Shown here piece by piece: positions 35,741 through 55,297 of a DNA stretch of 64,000 nucleotides; position 1 is the first letter of the stretch; every line of letters begins with the position of its first letter. This DNA is from Tetrahymena thermophila SB210. Taxonomy: Eukaryota; Ciliophora; Oligohymenophorea; Hymenostomatida; Tetrahymenidae. The stretch is taken from contig NW_002476559.1 of NCBI RefSeq assembly GCF_000189635.1, positions 2,026,252 to 2,090,251 of the forward strand, read 5' to 3'. Under the pieces are notes generated by a model. That model made no database searches and was not told the DNA's origin. It saw only the letters and a program-made list of their open reading frames with translations. The translations under genes were made by a program, and so were the position numbers.

Positions 35741-38700
35741 TCAAACTAAAACGTGATCAAAGTTATTTAAGAAGACATCAAAGGCTTTACTAACTTTGTT
35801 ATCGAATTGTTTAATGTTAGGATACAATTCTGCTAATTGAGGATTTTGTTCTTCGAAAAGAGATTGTTTGAGAGACTTTACTTTTATGTTAATTTCTTCT
35901 TCGTATAGCTTCATTTCTTTGTTTAGCTCTTCGGCAGCATCAATCAAGTCGTAATAAATTAAATATTGTATTAAATTCTTGCAATCGGCTATTTTTAAAG
36001 AATAAAAATTATTTATTCTGGAATATAATTGCAATAATAATTACTGAAGATTCCCATTTAGCCTTGCATTTCAGTTAAGAAATCAACTATGTACTCTTCT
36101 TCTATGGGAGAGCCTTCTTTGATATTTCTCTTGAGGAGATTCTTAGGTTTTTTGTCCTTCTTCTTTCTCATACCAGTTGTAATAGAGCTAAATTAATAAA
36201 ACAAACCAAATTTTACTTAAATAATTACAAATTTTAAAAAACTAATTACAATGTATATGAAGTATGTGTGGTAGTAGTCTTTTGAGTTGATTCAGATATG
36301 TCTGAAATCATATCAGCTTCTTGATTACTAAACTGTCCTGCACCTAATTCTCCCAATAATTGAGGTCTCATTTTCTTTATTATTAGAATTCATTTAAAAA
36401 ACAATTACTTATTGATTTTTATATTATTTATTTATTACCTTTTCCTATTAAACAACTTTAAGTCTAGCATATTTACTACTGAAAGTTTATCTGTATTGTC
36501 TTAAAAGGTTAGCCTTAAGATTTGAAGCAAGTTCTAATCCTGGTACAATGATTTCTGCTTTGATGACATCATGATCTTCTTCCATTTTAAGAAGAGTTTT
36601 TGTGCAAGCAGCCCAATCTGAACCCTTAACAAAATGCTCTAAAGCAGTCTTATTGTCTCCTAACTAGTGGTAAACCTTACCAGCCTAAGAATGGTTTTCG
36701 TTAAGGAGGAGTTCGTGAAGAATTTCTTTAAGAATAGTTTGCTTTTCTTCTTCATTTTTTTTGAGTTTGTTAGCATAATAGAGAGCTCTCTTGACTTCAC
36801 CTGATTTCTTGCAAACAGACAAGGCTTCTTCAAATGCATGAACTGATTCAAAGGCAAGAAGTGCTTGCTAGAATTCTTTTTTAGAAGCCAAATATTCACC
36901 CATATAAACTTTAACTTCACGAATAATCTATGGTTCAGACTTAAAAGTCTTGAGACCAACATTGAAAAGGTTATGTTGCTTGATTAAGCTAATAGCTCTT
37001 TTCTTTTAATCAGCATTGCCCTAAGAAAGAACAACCACAGCACGATCGTATTTCTTTAAATCCATGTTAATAACATACTTTCTTTCAACTAAATCAGTCA
37101 TAGCTTTCAATTTTTCTAAGTAAGGAACGTATTCCTTAGGATCTTTTTGAGTGAATTGAGCAGCCATAGCAACTAAATCTAAATCATAAGTACCTAAAGA
37201 TACTTCGTATATTTTTTCAGCATCAGCTAACCAGCAAACATATTCAAGTAAGCTTCTAGCAGTAACAAGCCTTTTATGTTCAAATCTTTTGTTATCTTTA
37301 AAAAATCAAATTAATTTTATTTTTTTTAATAAAGTTTTTGAATTACTTGCAGGATTTAAATGAGGAGGATAATTTTCAGGAATATGTTCAGCTTCTTCAT
37401 CTTTCATTTATTTAATAGTGTTAAGAACAAATTCAAGTTCGCTGGGCTCCTTTCTAATATGAGCAGTAAATTAAGAATACAAATACTTTTCGCTATTATT
37501 TAAATATGTAAAATAAATTTATTTATTTATTTATTTTTTAAAAAGGTGAATTGAATAAAATAAATAATCAATTTCAATTTCAAGTTACTTTACATTTTCA
37601 TTTATTTGTAATAATTTTAAAATTTTATTTTATTTTATCTTAAAGAGATAATTCATGATAGTTTGTTTTTATTAAAATTTTCATCATTTATTTTTAAATG
37701 ATATTTTAAGGTATATTTATATTTAAAAAATCAATATTTTTTTATGAAAATAGTACTTTTTTGCAAAGTAAAAATTGAATTGATTTCTTATTTTATTTTT
37801 TAGGATTTTTTAAATGTAAATAAAATGTTTTTTAATTGATAAATTACTTTTTGGTTGCTTCAAGTGCTTTGATAATAGAATCACAGAAAGTGTTAACTTT
37901 TTTACTTAGATGAGTTGTGTGATAGTTTTTAAGTTCTTATAGTTCTTCATCATAGATACAGTATTGAATTTCATCTGAAAGTTCATTCTTAACTTAGGCT
38001 ATCAATAGGTTGATATAGTCAGTTTTTTTGAATTTAGTTAAAATTGATTAGGCATTTTCAATAAACTTTTTGGGGTTGATATCAAAGATAACATTAATAT
38101 CGAGCTTATTAGTTCTACATAACTCGAAGGCAGTGTTATATTAATCTTAATCGATTAACTTTTTAACTTTTCTTAAGAAAATAATTCTATGATTTATAGT
38201 TTCTAAATTTCCTCTAGGTAATTAAAATACAAGTTTGTCATTTGCAACAGAAACAATGATGCTACCTCTTTCAATGTTTCTAACATTCAAGCTCTTGCTT
38301 TCCTATTTTTAGATGTAATTAAATTAATATAAAATGAAATGTAAAATAAATAGATTTATTTTTACTGGAGAAGGAAGAACAACTGAATCAGAAAGACCAG
38401 CTAAAGGATTCTTAGGATCACTCAAATCGTAGACATACATGCATTAGTACATACCGAGAGTATTTTAAGTAAACAAAACAAATGAATCATAAAGAGCAAA
38501 TGAAGTAGCTTGTGAAGAAATAATTTTAGAGCCAAGCATAAATCTGTAGTTATGAGAAAGACCAAAGAGATATTCCATTCCATTCAAAACAGTGGCTTGG
38601 ATTTTAGAAGCAGGAATTTCAAAAGTGGAGTGTTTTTCAATTTTAGAGTCATCATTTAAGAAATACTTGAAGACGGTGCCTTTGGAGTTTTAAATGAACA

Positions 38701-41700
38701 AGTAATTTCCACTAGATTTATCTTAAAATCCATATTCCTCTTCTTCATCATCATTATCGTCTGATTTTTGACCTCCTTTAGTTGTTTAGGTATACAAATA
38801 ACCTGATACACAAGTAGCAGTAAGAGAGTTCTTAATGCTCTTCTCGAAAGTGTTTATAACATTCATGTTGCTATCTAGTACTATTTCTACTATAAATTTA
38901 GATTCTCCTTTATTATGAACAAAGAAAATAGAGTATTTATCTTCATAGGGAACCATTAAGAATTATCTGAGTCTATTGCTCTATTTACTGACTTCGTTTT
39001 TAATTGTCTTTTACTTCAATCCCAAATTATTGTCAACAGTGAAAATTTCAAAGCTATTCTCACAAGCAGCACAAATATAGTCTAATTAAAATTATAAATT
39101 ATTTAATATTAAACCAATCAAAATCAAGCAATCAATATCTATCTTTCTTTTTTCAATTTATAATAAATTAAAAAAAATAGTTTTATCATTTAAAATTTTC
39201 CATTTAAAATTAAAAACAAACTACTTTTATTATTAACCAAATACTTATTATTTAAAATATAATTTTTGTTTTTACTTAATTAAAATTCTTCTAAAATTAA
39301 TCGTAAATTATTTTTTCTAAAAAAATTGCTAATTAATCTTATTTATTTATTTATTTATTTAGTTAATGTTACTTACTACGGAGGTTAATCAGAAATATCA
39401 TTTCAATTTAGTTCATGTGATTTTTAATTAATTAATCCATATTATTTATTAATTTGATGTAATTTTTGAAGTAAATTTGAATTGTAATATATTTTTTTTC
39501 TTTTTTCTATAAATTATTTAATGAATTTAATATATTTTAATAGTAAAAACTGATTATTCGTTTTTCTAAACTGATTTAATTGCTAATTATTTTTAACTTA
39601 GTAAGAATTACTTTATATTTGTTTATAACAATATTTATGTTGCATCGTGTTTATATTAGTTTAACCTAGTGAATGAGAATTACTCTTTAGTATTTTATTT
39701 TAATAATTAGTTATATTTTTGTTTATATTAATTTTATGTGAATGTTAACCAAACTTAATGTCATTTAATAGACTGATTTGAGTATTTTATTTTTTAAATT
39801 TATAAAATTTTACTGTTTCCTGCTGAGAATCCTAAGACTGGATTAGGGAGGGCTAACTCGAAGTTAGACATAGGAGGAGGCATAATGGTTCTTTTAAAGA
39901 CTGTAGTGAGTATCTTGTTGTTATCTACAGAAGGTATAAGAGAGAGATTATTTTCATGAGCAGTGTCATGAATGTTTTAAGAATGGACAAGAGATAAGTC
40001 GAGAACTTCAATAAAGTTTTATTCATAAACAATAACAAGTCTCTTACTGTTTTGGAGACACCAAATTAATCCATTGATTTTAATACCATCTAAACATTAA
40101 ACAACTTTTTTTAAGTACCATCTGTAATTGCTTCTGTGATAGAGCAAAATGCTTTCTTGAGATTCCTCTTCTCTATTTAAATGGTCATTTTAAATATTTA
40201 GCAACAAACTTTTCAATATAAATTGATAAATTACTTGACATGGACAGCTAATATTTCAGATTCCTTGTTATATTATAAGTTGATTACTTCTATTAAGTTA
40301 GAATCAGTGTTTAAGGAGTCCTTTAAATTTGGTAAATTAAACTCCAAATGTCTCAAACCATTCTTTTCCCAGAAAATAACTCTAGTTAAAGTTTTTGATT
40401 TATCTTGCTTTGAAGGCTTTCTATCAACACCAGCAATAAAGTTACCAGTAGGCTACCAGCTGATGGGTCCTTACAAATCTTTTGAATTATTATCATAAAT
40501 TTATCATTTTCATTTAATTTTACTTGAAATAATTTAATTTATTTTTACTCTCAGTTGGTTCTTCAGAAACTGATACTACATTTTGACCATCTGGATCAGG
40601 TTGAGCAGCTGACTTAAATACTTCGAGTTCAGTGCTTCTGGTTAAACTTTTACGTCCACCTTCAACTGCAAAATTGCAAGCAAAGAACTTTTATAGATAA
40701 AAATAGACCAGTTAATAACGTACTTAATAAAATACTTCAGAATAAATATAGATTTTTTTATTGATATTATTGATCAATCAATCAATTATTTATTTATTTA
40801 TTTGTTATATTTGCACATTAAACATAATTAAATAATATATATCTTAGCTTTTTATTTGTTTAATAATAGAATGTTCATTTTTTACCTTAGCATCTGCCTT
40901 CCATGCAAAGTAAACAGGCTAAGGAGATGAAGGAGCCTTAAATGAATTAGCATCTTCATCAATATGAACTTCTTTTGAAACGTCGAAGTTATTATCAAAA
41001 GATATTAATGTATGATTTCCAGTAGCCACAATAAGTTATTCCTAGTTAGGAGAATATGAAAAACCTAAAATTCCGTTTTCGATGCATCCAACACTTTCAC
41101 AAGATTTATCAGAAATGCTGAATTTCATAATTTCTCCACTTTGTTAAATGATAATGACACTTTCTAATTCTAAAATATACTTGATTCCCAAAACCTTTTC
41201 TACATCGCAGATATCATTGCTCAAATCAGCTTTAAAAATGATCTATTTTGAATTATTGTAAATTTAGCTAAAACAAGCCAATAAGTTTATATTTGGAATA
41301 AAAATAGCTTGTGTGTTTTAACACATATTCCAATCATTTAATTAAATTACTTCGTGACTCTCTAAGCTCTCAATCTTGATTGCATACAAAATTTTTGACT
41401 TGGTGATAATGTAGAGAGTGTATGAGAATTCTTCGAAATCAAAAGCCTCAATATCGGCTAATTCTTCAATATTAAACCTGATTTAATGAGAAAAAGAAAT
41501 GAAATATACTTGTTTTATACACAAAGAATATCTTATTATTTTAATAAATATTTTTTACTTGTAATAATCAGATAATAAAATGTTTCTCATCTTTTAACTA
41601 ATTAATTTGCTAACTAAAAACTTATTTGCGCTATTTTCTACTTAATTGCTTGCTTGCTTTCTTTCTAAAACAATTTTTAAAGAGCTATCTAATAAATAAA

Positions 41701-41788
41701 TAATTATTAATTTCTTTTACCTTATATCGTCTATTAATTTAACCTCTCCTTTTAATGAATTTTCTTGCATATCTCAGAAAAACTCATA
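35741..41788 (-). CDS. ELP1: Elongator complex subunit ELP1 (IKI3/IKBKAP)
   Basis: Twelve exons: 41788..41721, 41477..40886, 40687..40549, 40478..40235, 40172..39814, 39081..38366, 38302..37848, 37492..37347, 37295..36439, 36374..36250, 36187..36045, 35988..35741; 1363 residues, near the 1332 of human ELP1. The N-terminal half shows the family's beta-propeller landmarks: GPISWQPTGNFIAG, VIFWEKNGLRH and IMPPPMSNFELALPNPV. Next comes the hallmark LPRGNLETINHR, then the helical solenoid (AGKVYHQLGDNKTALEHF). A basic segment MRKKKDKKPKNLLKRNIKEG before EEEYIVDFL matches the conserved tRNA-binding tail region. ELP1 scaffolds Elongator, which makes wobble-uridine cm5 modifications. An acidic insert (DDNDDEEEEYG) sits in the second propeller. 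Intron 5 is long (732 bp). The start ATG was chosen because an upstream frame meets TGA. Confidence 0.93.
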
Positions 41789-42363
41789 ATTCAACTATTG
41801 GATTTCAAAAGAAACTTCTTATAATAATTCTTGATGAATAAATAAAGTGACGACTTACTTAATAATATTTTAATACATCCTCTATAAAAATTTGATCATA
41901 AATAGAAAAATCAATATAAAAATCTAAATTTATAAATTAAATAATGATTATAAATAATTTAAACTAGAAGAGTTATTTTATAAATAAATTTTAACATAAA
42001 TTTGCATTTAAATATTTAATTTAAACAAAATTTAATAAGTTAAAATAAATTATTTCTTCAATTTTTCTAATACTGTAAATCCTCATAAAGATGATAAGGC
42101 CATCCCTTCATCTTCAAACACCAATGAAAGGTTATATTTTCTACTAATTAATTAATAAATATTCAGATTTTTACTATTCAAAATATGATAATACATAGTA
42201 ATAATTAAAATGACTAATTATTAAAGATATTGAAATATCCAACAAACATATATATGATCTATCAAAACTTTTTTGATACATTGCATTTATTTTATCTAAT
42301 GTAAAAATAATTTCAATAAATAGATAGCACAAACAAAATATTTAAATTAAATTAAACTTAAAA
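41789..42363. other. Intergenic spacer
   Basis: 5' flank of ELP1 and 3' flank of the pseudokinase-TPR gene, both on the minus strand. AT-rich, nothing recognisable. Confidence 0.6.
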
Positions 42364-44496
42364 TCAACTAAAATGTTTTGACATTTTAATGCTTATATTT
42401 TAGTATTCTTCTGAAGATTCCTCTTCATCCAAAAGTTTATATTATTCGGATATTAAATTGAGGATTTACTTCATAAAGTTATTGTTACCATTTAAATTAG
42501 TCTTAAGAACTTTTAAAATAGTTAAAGAATATTTGACTCTTTTATACAAATCTGTGATTTTATCAAGATTGAATAATATTTAATTAGTATGAAATGCTCT
42601 TATCTTTTCTTTTTTAATATTAAACATCATTTGTAAATGTTTCAATCTATAAAGGAACTCGTTATCGTAATCTTGAATACCAAGATAGCAGTCAGCAAGG
42701 TCGAAAAAGGAATTAGCTACATATTAATGGTTTCCTTTATATATTTCTTATTTCATTAACAGTGCTTTTTTATGGTATTCAAATGATTTCTCATAATCCT
42801 TTAGATACTTATAACAGATTCCTATAGTCCTATAGGAGAGAGGTATTGCATAGTGATTGGAAGAATAGATATCTTCTCTCATTTTTAGGACTTACAAGTG
42901 ATATTCTAGCGATTTTTGATGATTGTTTTTCCATCTAGCTATTTAACCCATGCAAATTAGAGAAAATATTTTAGAAAAATGGCTTCCTTAATATGTTTTA
43001 TTTTATATATCAATTGCTAACTGATTAAATTAAATTGACATTTCTACATTATTCAACCACCTATAACAATCAGCTATATTTGTAAAGCATTCCGAAACTG
43101 AAATATGATTTTCACCATATAATTCTTTTCTTAAATTACAAGATTTCTCATAAAATTAAAGAGCTTCTTAAAAATTATCAAGATAATAATTACTATTTCC
43201 AACGCTGTTATAAGATTCACTAACAAGTTAATGATTTTCGCCAAATAAATTTTATCTTATCAACAAAGTCTACTTAAACAAATCCAGGCACTTCTACACA
43301 TTATCAGATTCGTAGTAAAATATACCTATTTCATACATCAAAGAATAACTATTTTACATTTTATCAGAATCATCTTAATAAATTTAATTAAATATTGTTT
43401 CTACTTCTTATTCAATCAGAATTTAAGCATTATATAGAATTTAACTAGTATGAAGAAGCAAGTAATACTCATCTGCTTACAAATTGTTCTATTAATAAAT
43501 CTGAATTGTTTTTTGTATTCTTTCTATAAATTAGCTCTTTACAATTACCTTTTCATAGCATTTAAATAAAAACCTTTAAAGTTAATAAACAGAAAACCTT
43601 TATTCCTACTTAGGTTGTAGCATGTAGCTCTTAACAAACTAGAATAAATTATAAAACTTAGGATCACCCATTTTTTCTAGTGAATTATAACTTTATCTAT
43701 TAATTAAATTGATCGTTTGTTCATTTATTTAAAAGCCAAATAACAAAAGCACCAATACACCTAAACCAAATACATCTAAGCTTTGATAACTGTAAATATT
43801 GAGTGTTTTAGGTATTATTTAATCTGCTTCTGGAGAGTTAAAAAAAGAGTAATATGGATCTTTAATCATTTTAGAAGTTTCAAAATAATTTAATTCATTG
43901 AAATTTAGAAAATTTCTAAACTTGAGATTACCACTTTAGTCAAAAACAATAGAATGAGGATTGATATTCAGATGATAAAATCCCTTTGAGTGAATTTCGA
44001 ACAGAGAAAATAGTAAGGATTAAAAAATATTAACAACTTCTCCAAAATCAGGTTCAATTAAGGAGGAAGAATACATGTTTTAAATGTAATCATAAAATGT
44101 TTAATTTATTGATTCTGTAATTAATATAAAAGTTTTTAATTCATCTAAATCAAAGCAGTCAAACAATTAAATAGTAGAGTTGAAATTCTTCATTTTATTT
44201 AATATTTAGCATTCATTTTTAACTAATTAGTAAGATTATGTATTAGGATTTGATATTTTTATCAAAACCGGTTAACTAAAAGCGTTTAGCCCATTAAACT
44301 CATAGTAATAATTACTTCTGAATGTCTCTTATTTATGATCTAGTATTTTATAATCTTTTTACTGTAGAAATTCAATGATATTATTGTTTTACATAACTTA
44401 CTTAGTGTATTAATAATTATTTTTTTAGTATTTATCTAGCTATTTATCAGATGATATTAATTATTTAAATTTCTTATTTAGTTTTTGTTTAATCAT
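42364..44496 (-). CDS. Pseudokinase-TPR fusion protein
   Basis: Single exon of 710 residues. Residues about 65-330 have the layout of a protein kinase domain, but all catalytic motifs are altered: VLIKIS retains the Lys of VAIK, the HRD loop reads HLNINPHSI and the DFG position reads FRN. A hydrophobic helix matching the kinase F-helix (LDVFGLGVLVLLLFGF) and an RFS.YQL end support the fold. From about 400 to 610 there are TPR_12-type repeats of about 42 residues, as in kinesin light chains: LVSESYNSVGNSNYYLDNFQ, EALQFYEKSCNLRKELYG, YAIPLSYRTIGICYKYLKDY, EKSFEYHKKALLMKQEIY. The tail is acidic. Ciliates have many kinase-TPR proteins; this one is likely a binding scaffold without phosphotransfer. 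The partner is unknown. Confidence 0.8.
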
Positions 44497-45799
44497 CACT
44501 AGTTATTTACTTAATTAATTAACTAATTATATAAATAATTGAATTTGAAATGAGTTAAAATATCTACTTTTTAATTTCTATTCTTATAAATTTTGATTAT
44601 TTCAAAAGTAAATAAAATTGTACAATATAATTTATATAGTAAGTATCTAAAAAAAGATTTATTTCCTCCTAATTAAATAAAGATAGAGTAAATATCCAAT
44701 CTATATTTATTATTCTAACAAATATCATTCATCTATTTTCACTAAAAAATAATTCAATCTAAAACTATAGCCAAAAGTTTAAGATCAATCTGAAGTATTT
44801 ATTACATCAAACAGTAAACATACATTTATTCATGAGATTATTTCAAATATTACTTCATAACTTATTCTAATAAACAGATGAAGATATGAAAAACAAAACT
44901 TTTAATGAAGATTCATTGAATAGGAAATATTTAAACTTACTTTTTAAAATATATAAACAAAATATATCTTAAAATAATTAAAAAATAAATATTAAATTTA
45001 AATTAAAAACACTAAATAAAATTTAATTTTGTTTTAAATAAAAAATTTATAATTAATTTAATTTTTGATGATATAATAAAATTTATTTTATTATATTTCA
45101 TCTTATGATTCTATTATTAATTTTCCTATTTATTTATTTATTTATTTATTCATTCATTTATTATTTTTATTCATATTTATTTATTCATTTATTTACTATT
45201 TTTATTCATATTTATTTACTATTTTTATTCGTATTTATTTATTATTTTTATTCATATTTATTTATTCTTATTTATTTATTATTTTTATTCATATTTATTT
45301 ATTTATTCTTATTTATTTATTATTTTTATTCAAAATTTTTATTGATAAATTTTAATAAAAGAAAATATTTTCATTAAAAAATATTTAATTAAATTTTGAG
45401 ATGATTATTTGACATTTTTAAATTACAAATTGTTTAGTATGATTTATCTATCTGTTAGTTCTATAGGTTTATATTAGTACGCAAAAAATCAAATTTGTAT
45501 TTTTATCAATAGGTATTTATTTATTTAGTGATTTAGAAGAAGTGTAAATTATGATGGAAAAATCATGAATAGTATTTACAAAGTGATATTAGAGAAAGTA
45601 AGTAAAATATATTCAGAAAATTAATTAAAAACTGATTTAAAAAAGTGACTAGTTTAGTAATAAAAAAATCAAAATTAAAAATATTTAGGTAAGTTCATAT
45701 TTTGACGATAAGTTAATCTAATAAAAGATCAATTATTAAAATTTGATAGATTTTAATACTAACTACTTAAGTATAAACTACTAACTTTTTCTATACAAA
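44497..45799. other. Divergent promoter region with tandem repeat
   Basis: 5' flanks of the pseudokinase-TPR gene and the ABC transporter. Holds the TTTAT-rich tandem repeat listed separately. The 90-residue frame within that repeat is low-complexity and not a gene. Confidence 0.55.
45120..45340. repeat. Degenerate TTTATT(C)-type tandem repeat
   Basis: About eight imperfect units built on TATTTTTATTCATATTTATT with spacing of roughly 20-36 bases. Unit length varies, so this is a decayed minisatellite. Confidence 0.8.
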
Positions 45800-51512
<5,713 letters not shown>

Positions 51513-53216
51513 TGAAAAAAGAATTAAAATTATAATAAATGATAAATTATTTCTAAATTCAACATTATATTTTTTATTTTGAATGTGTTTGTTTGTTTGT
51601 TTGTTTTTTTAATAATCTTAAATAAATCTCAAACAATTTTTTTAAACATAATTTTTAAATATAAATCTTGTTTTAAATATTTATTTTTCATTTTCTTCAC
51701 TTTTTGGTGTAAAGAGGCAATAAATAAATGATAAATATTTAATAATTTATTAGTTAATTTGGTAAATTTATTTTAACCTTTTGATGTGGGGCTCTATATT
51801 AAAATTATAGAATATAGAGGTATCGAATTTTTAAAAAATAATGAAATTTTTTTCCAAATCATTCTCACCCTCAATAGTTAGGATCCCCCGCCTGAAAGAG
51901 TTAATTTATTTTTAATAAAATTATCTAATTTTAATTTAAATTTGATGGTATTTTAATGAAAAAGTTAATTTATTATTTATTCATTTTTAAAAGCGAATTT
52001 TCTTCATTTTTCTTTAAATTCCTTTATTTAATAAATAATAAATTGATTATTTGTTTGTTTTAATTAATAATTTGCTATTTCTAAAAATTTAATTTACACA
52101 ATTGTAATTTTAATTCATTCATTTTTAACCTTAACATAATCTTGAGGACAATAAAATAAATATTTATCAGATTTTTTCCAAAACAAAAAATTTTATATAA
52201 TAATTTATAATTTAGTGTTTCTAACTTTTTTTTGATTAAAAACAAGCTAATTAATAAATATTTTTGCTAAATTATTTGTTGTGATGTGTTTGTTAATCAA
52301 CTCTTTTGATTAAAGCTAAAAGATTATTTGACTTTCCCCTGATGTTTATTTCCACTAAAAGTTTTAAATAAAAATTGTATTTATGTCTAAATTAAATGAA
52401 TAAATTAAATACTTTAATTAAATTTCATAGGATTTGATTTTTAATTAGCAGATTTACTCTTCAATTAAGCTATTCAAGTCTATTTAATTGTTGCTGTTTA
52501 TATTTTTATATTTTTTATTATGGAAATCTTTCTTTAATTTAATTTACCTTAAGTTAATTTAGAGGTTGCATAAATGTTTGCACTTTTAAATATCTGAGAG
52601 TAGATAGCTGAATCCGTCATTAGTTATCTAATTATTTCTTTTTAAAATTTAAATATTAAATTTTGAAAATAAATTTTTTACGATAAGTCTAAGCATAGAT
52701 TCTAGATATTTTTAAAATTAGAAGCAATAACTCCAATATCTCCAGCATCAAAATCTTTCAGATCTTAATTTCTTTAAATAAATATAATAATCTTAATCAA
52801 ATTAATTTTTTCAATTTAGTTATTTTGTTAATTTAAATTCAATTAATTTACTGCAAATAAATTATTTTAAATATCAATCAAGCTGCCAAATTTTTACAAA
52901 ATTTAATAAATTTGTTCTTTCTGATTTATTAGTTTTTATTAAATTTAATAATAAATCTAGCTATATAGAGCTTGTTATAGTTTATTATAAATAATAAAAA
53001 TTTATTAATTATAAATTTATTTTCTCTTCAAAGTAAAATTCTATTTTAACAAAAATAAATCTACAAGTTAGTTTTTTTTACTATCTCTTAAATGTATGTT
53101 TCAGCTAAATAATTAAAAATAATAAATAGCAATTCTTTTATTTGTTAATTTGGTTTAAAAATCAAAAAATTTTGTTTTTTTATCAAAAGAATAAATTGAA
53201 AAAACAGACATTATTA
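51513..53216. other. Intergenic between convergent genes
   Basis: 3' flanks of the ABC transporter and the second LRR gene. A perfect hairpin is at 51792-51819 (CTCTATATT, 10-base loop, AATATAGAG), and a short C/G-rich patch (GGATCCCCCGCC) lies near 51881. No gene seen. Confidence 0.55.
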
Positions 53217-55297
53217 TCATAAAATAAATTTGAGGATATATGGTAAGCAGAGAAGATTTTTCATTATATTTTAAATAGATTTTTTGTAAAATTTGTAAAA
53301 GTTTTACTTTATGATTAAATTAAGTTCTTTCAAATAATTTAAATTGTTTATAGTTAGCTCTTCAAATTAGTCATACATTTCATCAAAACCATCTTCATCC
53401 AATTTTCCTAAAAATTGTAAATCGAGAGTTTAGAGTTTTGGAAATTGTTTAATGATCAGAAAAATATCCTTAATTTATTTATTAAGATTCCCTTCCAGCC
53501 TTTCAATATTTAAAATATTAAATTATTTTTTTTAATTACAAAATAAATCTTTTACTTACTTTAAACCTAAAAAATCAATATTTTGAAGGTTTGGCATAGC
53601 ACTGAAAAATACTGGCTCCTAATTTATTTGCTCACTTAAATTAAAACATTAAATGAATAATTTAAATTATGAAAGAAAAGTTTCTACTTATTATCTGCAT
53701 GGTTATGTATATGGAAGAGTAGTTTTTGCAGGTTTTGACACTGATTCAAGGCTAATAAAATTGATCTCATTTCAAACAAATTATAATCACTTATTTTAAA
53801 ATAATTAAAGTGTTCTTAATTAATTATAAATTTTTGTAATATTTATTTTTTACCTAATATGTAAAGATATTTTTTATAAGAATTTTATTGATGACAACTT
53901 AGAGATAAAATATCCAATTATCTCTGCCTCGTTTTTGTTTTTGGATTGACTTTATTTAAAAATTTAAAAATATTAAAAATAAATTAATTTACATACATGA
54001 TAAATTAAATTTTACTTAATTTAGATATTAAATTATCTGAGCTTTTAAAAGTTCTGTATAAAACCAGCTAAAACTTTCGATTCAATAATATTTGGATTGT
54101 CTAAGCTAAGTTTTTTATATAGAATTTACATTAATTAGTTTTCAAGAAGAATTCATTTATTTACACTAAATCTAAATCAATTTATCTGCAGCAGTTAAAT
54201 CCTTTGATCAGATTAACCCAACTTTCTACTAAAAATTCAGGATTCCTTTAAAAATAAAAAAAAATAATTAAATAAATTGTTAAGCCTTTGGATTTATTTA
54301 CCTTAATATCAGTTTTAAACGTCTTTATGAATATTCAGATTGTAAAATATTTTTTATTTTTTGAGACTACTCAGCTGTTATAGTTATATTTTTTCTATTA
54401 ATTATTATATAAAAACATTCTGACAAACCATAAAAAAAATAAATAATTTACCTAATACTCAGATTTAAAATGTCAAAATGATTAATTTATTAGATGAAAT
54501 CCTTAAAATGTTAGATTTCCGTATCTGAAAATGACTCTAAACTATTTATTTAGATTAATTACATAGCATTAATTCATTTTAACAAAATCTAGAATTACCA
54601 GTAATCGAACTACCTTGATAAATTCTAAATAAATAAATAAAGATTGAATATGCTTTCATATATATTATATATAATAAATATAATACACTATTATTAGAGT
54701 TAATGTGATCGTTATCTTAATAAAAAACATCTAATCATATAAATAAAAATAAATTTAAAAGAATTATAACATAATATAATTTGTAATGTTTAAAATAAAT
54801 CTTTCAGATTTAAAAATAAAAAATAAATAAGTAAATAAATTTATTAAGATAGATATTAAGCTATTTTTTTATTTATTTATTTTACCAGAATCTTCGATTA
54901 CTTTTTCTTAGACTGAATAAATTTGTAGAACTTGTTATTATAAACAATCTTTCAATAACTTGAATTAATCCTTTTTAATTTCTTGCGTGTCAACTAAAAT
55001 TTACTCCTAATGCAAATAAGAGTTGAGTAGTTATAATGTATCCTTGCATATTACTTTATTCTGCATTAACTTGTTCATTTAAGTAAAACTTTAATCATTT
55101 TTTAAACATTAATTAACATTAATTGTAACGAATTTTTAAGTTTTATTATTGAATGCATGAATTTCGAATTAATTATAATCATCTTTAGTCAAACTTTCAT
55201 CCAAAACAATATATCTACTTGATTGCTATTTAAGGAGATCAATTATTTTTTTATTGCTATAATTGTAATTTAAAATCTAATTAAATTTCTTCAACAT
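53217..55297 (-). CDS. Leucine-rich-repeat protein with single-LRR exons
   Basis: First exon 55297..54886 codes 137 residues without LRRs: MLKKFNQILNYNY, then IVLDESLTKDDYNQFEIHAF and a Gln-rich helix. It is followed by many short exons, each with one LRR: KDFIQQINHFDILNLSI (ending near 54456), LIKGFNCCRQIDLDL, ISKLSSIKFLQKISLHI, ILLALNQCQNLQKLLFHI, FFSAMPNLQNIDFL and IIKQFPKLQTLDLQF. The last exon contains LTINNLNYLKELNLII and ends at TGA 53217. Junctions that can be read are phase 2, as in the 24-29 kb LRR gene, suggesting a common origin. The join between exon 1 and the first LRR exon (54.5-54.9 kb) is not resolved. Function unknown. Gene size and style fit the large ciliate LRR families. 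Confidence 0.65.

Noticed and set aside
36660..36962. 100-residue minus-strand frame
   Set aside because: Alternate frame of ELP1 exon 9.
39082..39813. Open frame through ELP1 intron 5 as an extra exon
   Set aside because: The family-matching frame (AGN then YICAACE) requires splicing, and the intron's open frame is of random AT-rich composition.
45105..45377. 90-residue frame of Ile/Leu/Phe/Tyr repeats
   Set aside because: Translation of the TTTATT minisatellite; no complexity, no splice context.
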